Below, one piece after another: positions 6,357 through 7,391 of a DNA stretch of 7,391 nt. The stretch's first letter is position 1, and every line of letters starts with the position of its first letter. Source of the stretch: a bacterium (GTDB lineage Bacteria; Patescibacteriota; Patescibacteriia; JAACEG01); the NCBI GenBank assembly GCA_027040785.1, contig JALULG010000166.1, positions 1-7,391 of the forward strand, read 5' to 3'. The position numbers and the translations under genes were made by a program. The notes beneath the pieces are model-generated. The model was not told the origin of the DNA and did no database searches. It saw nothing but the letters and a program-made list of their open reading frames with translations.

Positions 6357-6395
6357 TCCGAAAGAAATTTCACAATTAAAAATCTTTCTTTCGGA
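6357..6395 (-). repeat. 11-bp inverted repeat at the predicted transcription start
   Basis: TCCGAAAGAAA (6357-6367) and TTTCTTTCGGA (6385-6395) are perfect reverse complements, 17 bases apart. The outer edge coincides with the predicted start of the - strand transcript, so it is either a 5'-terminal mRNA-stabilising hairpin or a two-half-site operator just downstream of the promoter. Confidence 0.7.
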
Positions 6396-6401
6396 TATTG
6401 T

Positions 6402-6430
6402 ATTGTAGTAACAGAAAAAGAAGAAGTCAA
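6402..6430 (-). promoter_or_regulatory. Sigma70-type promoter of the three-gene island operon
   Basis: On the - strand the -35 TTGACT (6430-6425) and the -10 TACAAT (6407-6402) are separated by exactly 17 bases; each is one mismatch from consensus. The predicted start is near 6395, at the edge of the inverted repeat. It is one of the two best promoters in the window. Confidence 0.75.
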
Positions 6431-6546
6431 GAGGTGTGTATTAATTTGTTTAAGATGGCGTTGAAAGCATTATTGATAAATCTTTGAAAATGCGCCGTAA
6501 TTTATATAAAATATTATTTTGGTAAATTGATGACCGATTATTTTAT
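6431..6546. other. AT-rich intergenic spacer without a recognised feature
   Basis: This completes the gene-free stretch 6266-6609 between the island operon and the AbiE pair. It separates two divergent promoters. I see no RNA gene, ORF or clear repeat; GGCG near 6457 and GCGCC near 6492 can pair only loosely. Confidence 0.5.
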
Positions 6547-6574
6547 TTGACAAAATATTTAAATAGTGTATACT
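6547..6574 (+). promoter_or_regulatory. Promoter of the abiE operon
   Basis: Consensus -35 TTGACA (6547-6552), 16-base spacer, and -10 TATACT (6569-6574). The start would fall near 6581, so the message has about 29 bases before the ATG and no Shine-Dalgarno. The -10 is inside the left arm of the large inverted repeat. Confidence 0.8.
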
Positions 6575-6608
6575 GAAAGTAATTAAAAATAATTACTTTC
6601 AGTATACA
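6567..6608 (+). promoter_or_regulatory. 18-bp perfect inverted repeat, probable AbiEi operator
   Basis: TGTATACTGAAAGTAATT (6567-6584), loop AAAAAT (6585-6590), and its exact complement AATTACTTTCAGTATACA (6591-6608), ending one base before the ATG at 6610. It covers the -10 box, start point and leader. Because transcription would start inside the left arm, the full hairpin could not form in RNA, so it acts at the DNA level. AbiEi antitoxins are known to repress their operons by binding inverted repeats with the N-terminal winged helix. Confidence 0.8.
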
Positions 6609-6609
6609 A

Positions 6610-7176
6610 ATGGCGAATTCCATAGAAACATTATTAAAAAGCAAGCAAACCGTTTTTAATATGACGGATTTGGCTTTTTTGTGGCAAATAAGAAACAGAG
6701 ATACTTTAAAATCAAAGATATATTATTTAATCAAAAAGAAAAAGCTTATTAGAATTCATCAAGGCATTTTTGTTTTGGATAATAATTACAATAAGTTTGA
6801 ATTGGCCGGAAAGTTAAAAAATCCTTCTTATATCAGCTTAGAAACGATCTTGGCAAAAGAAAACATAATTTTTCAGTATAGCAGTAATATTTCTTCGGTT
6901 AGCAATTTGAGTCGCCATTATAATATAGATAACATTAAATACACATATCGAAAAATAAAAGATTCAATTTTACTTAATCAGACCGGAATTATTTATAAAA
7001 ACAATTATGCCATTGCCGATAAAGAAAGAGCATTTTTAGATATGCTTTATTTAAACAGTGATTATTATTTTGATAATTTAGAAAATATTGATTGGAATAA
7101 ATGTCAAGAAATGGTGAAAATTTATCAAAGTAAAAAATTAAACAATTTAATACAAAAATATGCTGGACAGAAATAA
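6610..7176 (+). CDS. abiEi: AbiEi-type antitoxin / transcriptional repressor
   Basis: 188-aa antitoxin of a type IV toxin-antitoxin (abortive-infection AbiE) system. An N-terminal winged helix-turn-helix (about 1-57) ends in YLIKKKKLIRIHQGIFVL, the typical recognition-helix and wing pattern. The C-terminal antitoxin domain has the family features PSYISLETILAKENII (72-87) and YAIADKERAFLDMLYL (133-148). The length matches compact AbiEi proteins. In this family the N-terminal domain represses the operon and the C-terminal domain counters the toxin without stable binding to it. The start ATG sits 2 bases after the operator-like repeat and has no Shine-Dalgarno. The 3' end overlaps the toxin gene by 17 bases, so translation is coupled. 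It could serve in phage defence or in maintaining this locus. Confidence 0.88.
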   Translation: MANSIETLLKSKQTVFNMTDLAFLWQIRNRDTLKSKIYYLIKKKKLIRIHQGIFVLDNNYNKFELAGKLKNPSYISLETILAKENIIFQYSSNISSVSNLSRHYNIDNIKYTYRKIKDSILLNQTGIIYKNNYAIADKERAFLDMLYLNSDYYFDNLENIDWNKCQEMVKIYQSKKLNNLIQKYAGQK

Positions 7177-7391
7177 ACACGAAATTATTTTTAAAAATAT
7201 TTTAAAGGAAATTTACAGCAATCGTTTGTTAGCGCCAATTTTGGGTTTTAAAGGCGGCACGGCTTGTTATTTATTTTACGGTTTACCGAGATTTTCTACC
7301 GATTTGGATTTTAATTTGCTTGATTTAAGCAAACAAGATGAAGTATTTGAGAAAATGAAAAATATATTGGAAAAGTATGGTGAAATTTTAA
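7160..7391 (+). CDS. abiEii: AbiEii-type nucleotidyltransferase toxin, 3'-truncated by window edge
   Basis: 77 residues are visible and the frame stays open to the last base; family members are usually 200-300 aa, so most of the gene lies outside. The segment GFKGGTACYLFYGLPRFSTDLDFNLL (residues 29-54; given here as motif positions: Gly32-Gly33-Thr34, Arg44, Ser46, Asp48 and Asp50) is the nucleotidyltransferase signature of AbiEii/AbiGii toxins, with both metal-binding aspartates present. The toxin so far looks intact. Such toxins transfer nucleotides, in characterised members to tRNA or other RNA acceptors, and arrest growth. The ATG at 7160 lies within the end of abiEi in another reading frame and has no Shine-Dalgarno, so expression probably depends on antitoxin translation. 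Confidence 0.88.
   Translation, partial: MLDRNKHEIIFKNILKEIYSNRLLAPILGFKGGTACYLFYGLPRFSTDLDFNLLDLSKQDEVFEKMKNILEKYGEIL

Larger units (their letters stand above)
6266..6395 (-). promoter_or_regulatory. Structured 5' leader of the island operon
   Basis: From the predicted start near 6395 the leader is about 130 bases. In transcript order it contains a hairpin beginning at the first base (6395-6357), a 9-bp hairpin AACAACCTC-ATGGG-GAGGTTGTT (6341-6319), a small GC-rich element CCCGCTTTGGCAGGG (6309-6295) that can fold imperfectly, an A/T-rich tract with seven T, and the Shine-Dalgarno. I do not recognise a known riboswitch consensus in it. The GC element followed by a T run could act as an attenuator. 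Confidence 0.45.

Noticed and set aside
6455..6487. Ten-codon ORF beginning MALKALL in the spacer before abiE
   Set aside because: No ribosome binding site or promoter fits, and the length is within chance.
1..7391. Recoded UGA (codes 4 or 25)
   Set aside because: TGA is a genuine stop in the ATGA overlap at 5461-5464, and no in-frame TGA is needed to complete any gene.
1..7391. CRISPR array, insertion sequence, tRNA or rRNA genes
   Set aside because: No regularly spaced repeats, transposase-like ORF, cloverleaf or rRNA-like sequence was seen on either strand.

Overview
The window looks like an AT-rich bacterial chromosome segment, most plausibly from a Patescibacteria (CPR) or similar small-genome lineage. 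This rests on the AT-rich, lysine-heavy genes, the histidine-kinase H-box of the type VTHQLRTPLSG, and several genes with no visible Shine-Dalgarno sequence. The assignment is an inference, not a proof. TGA is used as a real stop in an ATGA overlap at 5461-5464, which argues against genetic codes 4 and 25.

Region 1 (1-1675, + strand) is housekeeping: the 3' part of the RNase Y gene (rny), then an HU-type nucleoid protein gene (hup), closed by a strong hairpin terminator. Region 2 (1736-4301) holds an orphan membrane histidine kinase on the - strand. Divergent from it is a Nudix/winged-helix regulator of the NrtR type. The regulator's Nudix box has lost its catalytic glutamates, and an imperfect palindrome overlaps its promoter, so it looks like a self-controlled ligand-sensing repressor rather than a hydrolase. 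Two back-to-back terminators separate it from the next block.

Region 3 (about 4310-6430, - strand) is a three-gene operon with visibly higher GC than its surroundings. In transcription order it encodes a 263-aa protein I do not recognise, a xylose-isomerase-like TIM-barrel enzyme translationally coupled to it by an ATGA overlap, and a 107-aa protein I do not recognise. It has a textbook sigma70-type promoter, a leader of about 130 nt with hairpins, strong ribosome binding sites and its own terminator. The best-placed start codon of the first gene is out of frame with the protein, one base off across an A7 run. This is the most likely place for an undescribed function.

Region 4 (6547-7391, + strand) is an AbiE-type (type IV) toxin-antitoxin pair: a complete AbiEi antitoxin/repressor overlapping the start of an AbiEii nucleotidyltransferase toxin that runs off the window. 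Its promoter is overlaid by an 18-bp perfect inverted repeat, the expected kind of AbiEi operator. No CRISPR array, insertion sequence, tRNA or rRNA was seen.
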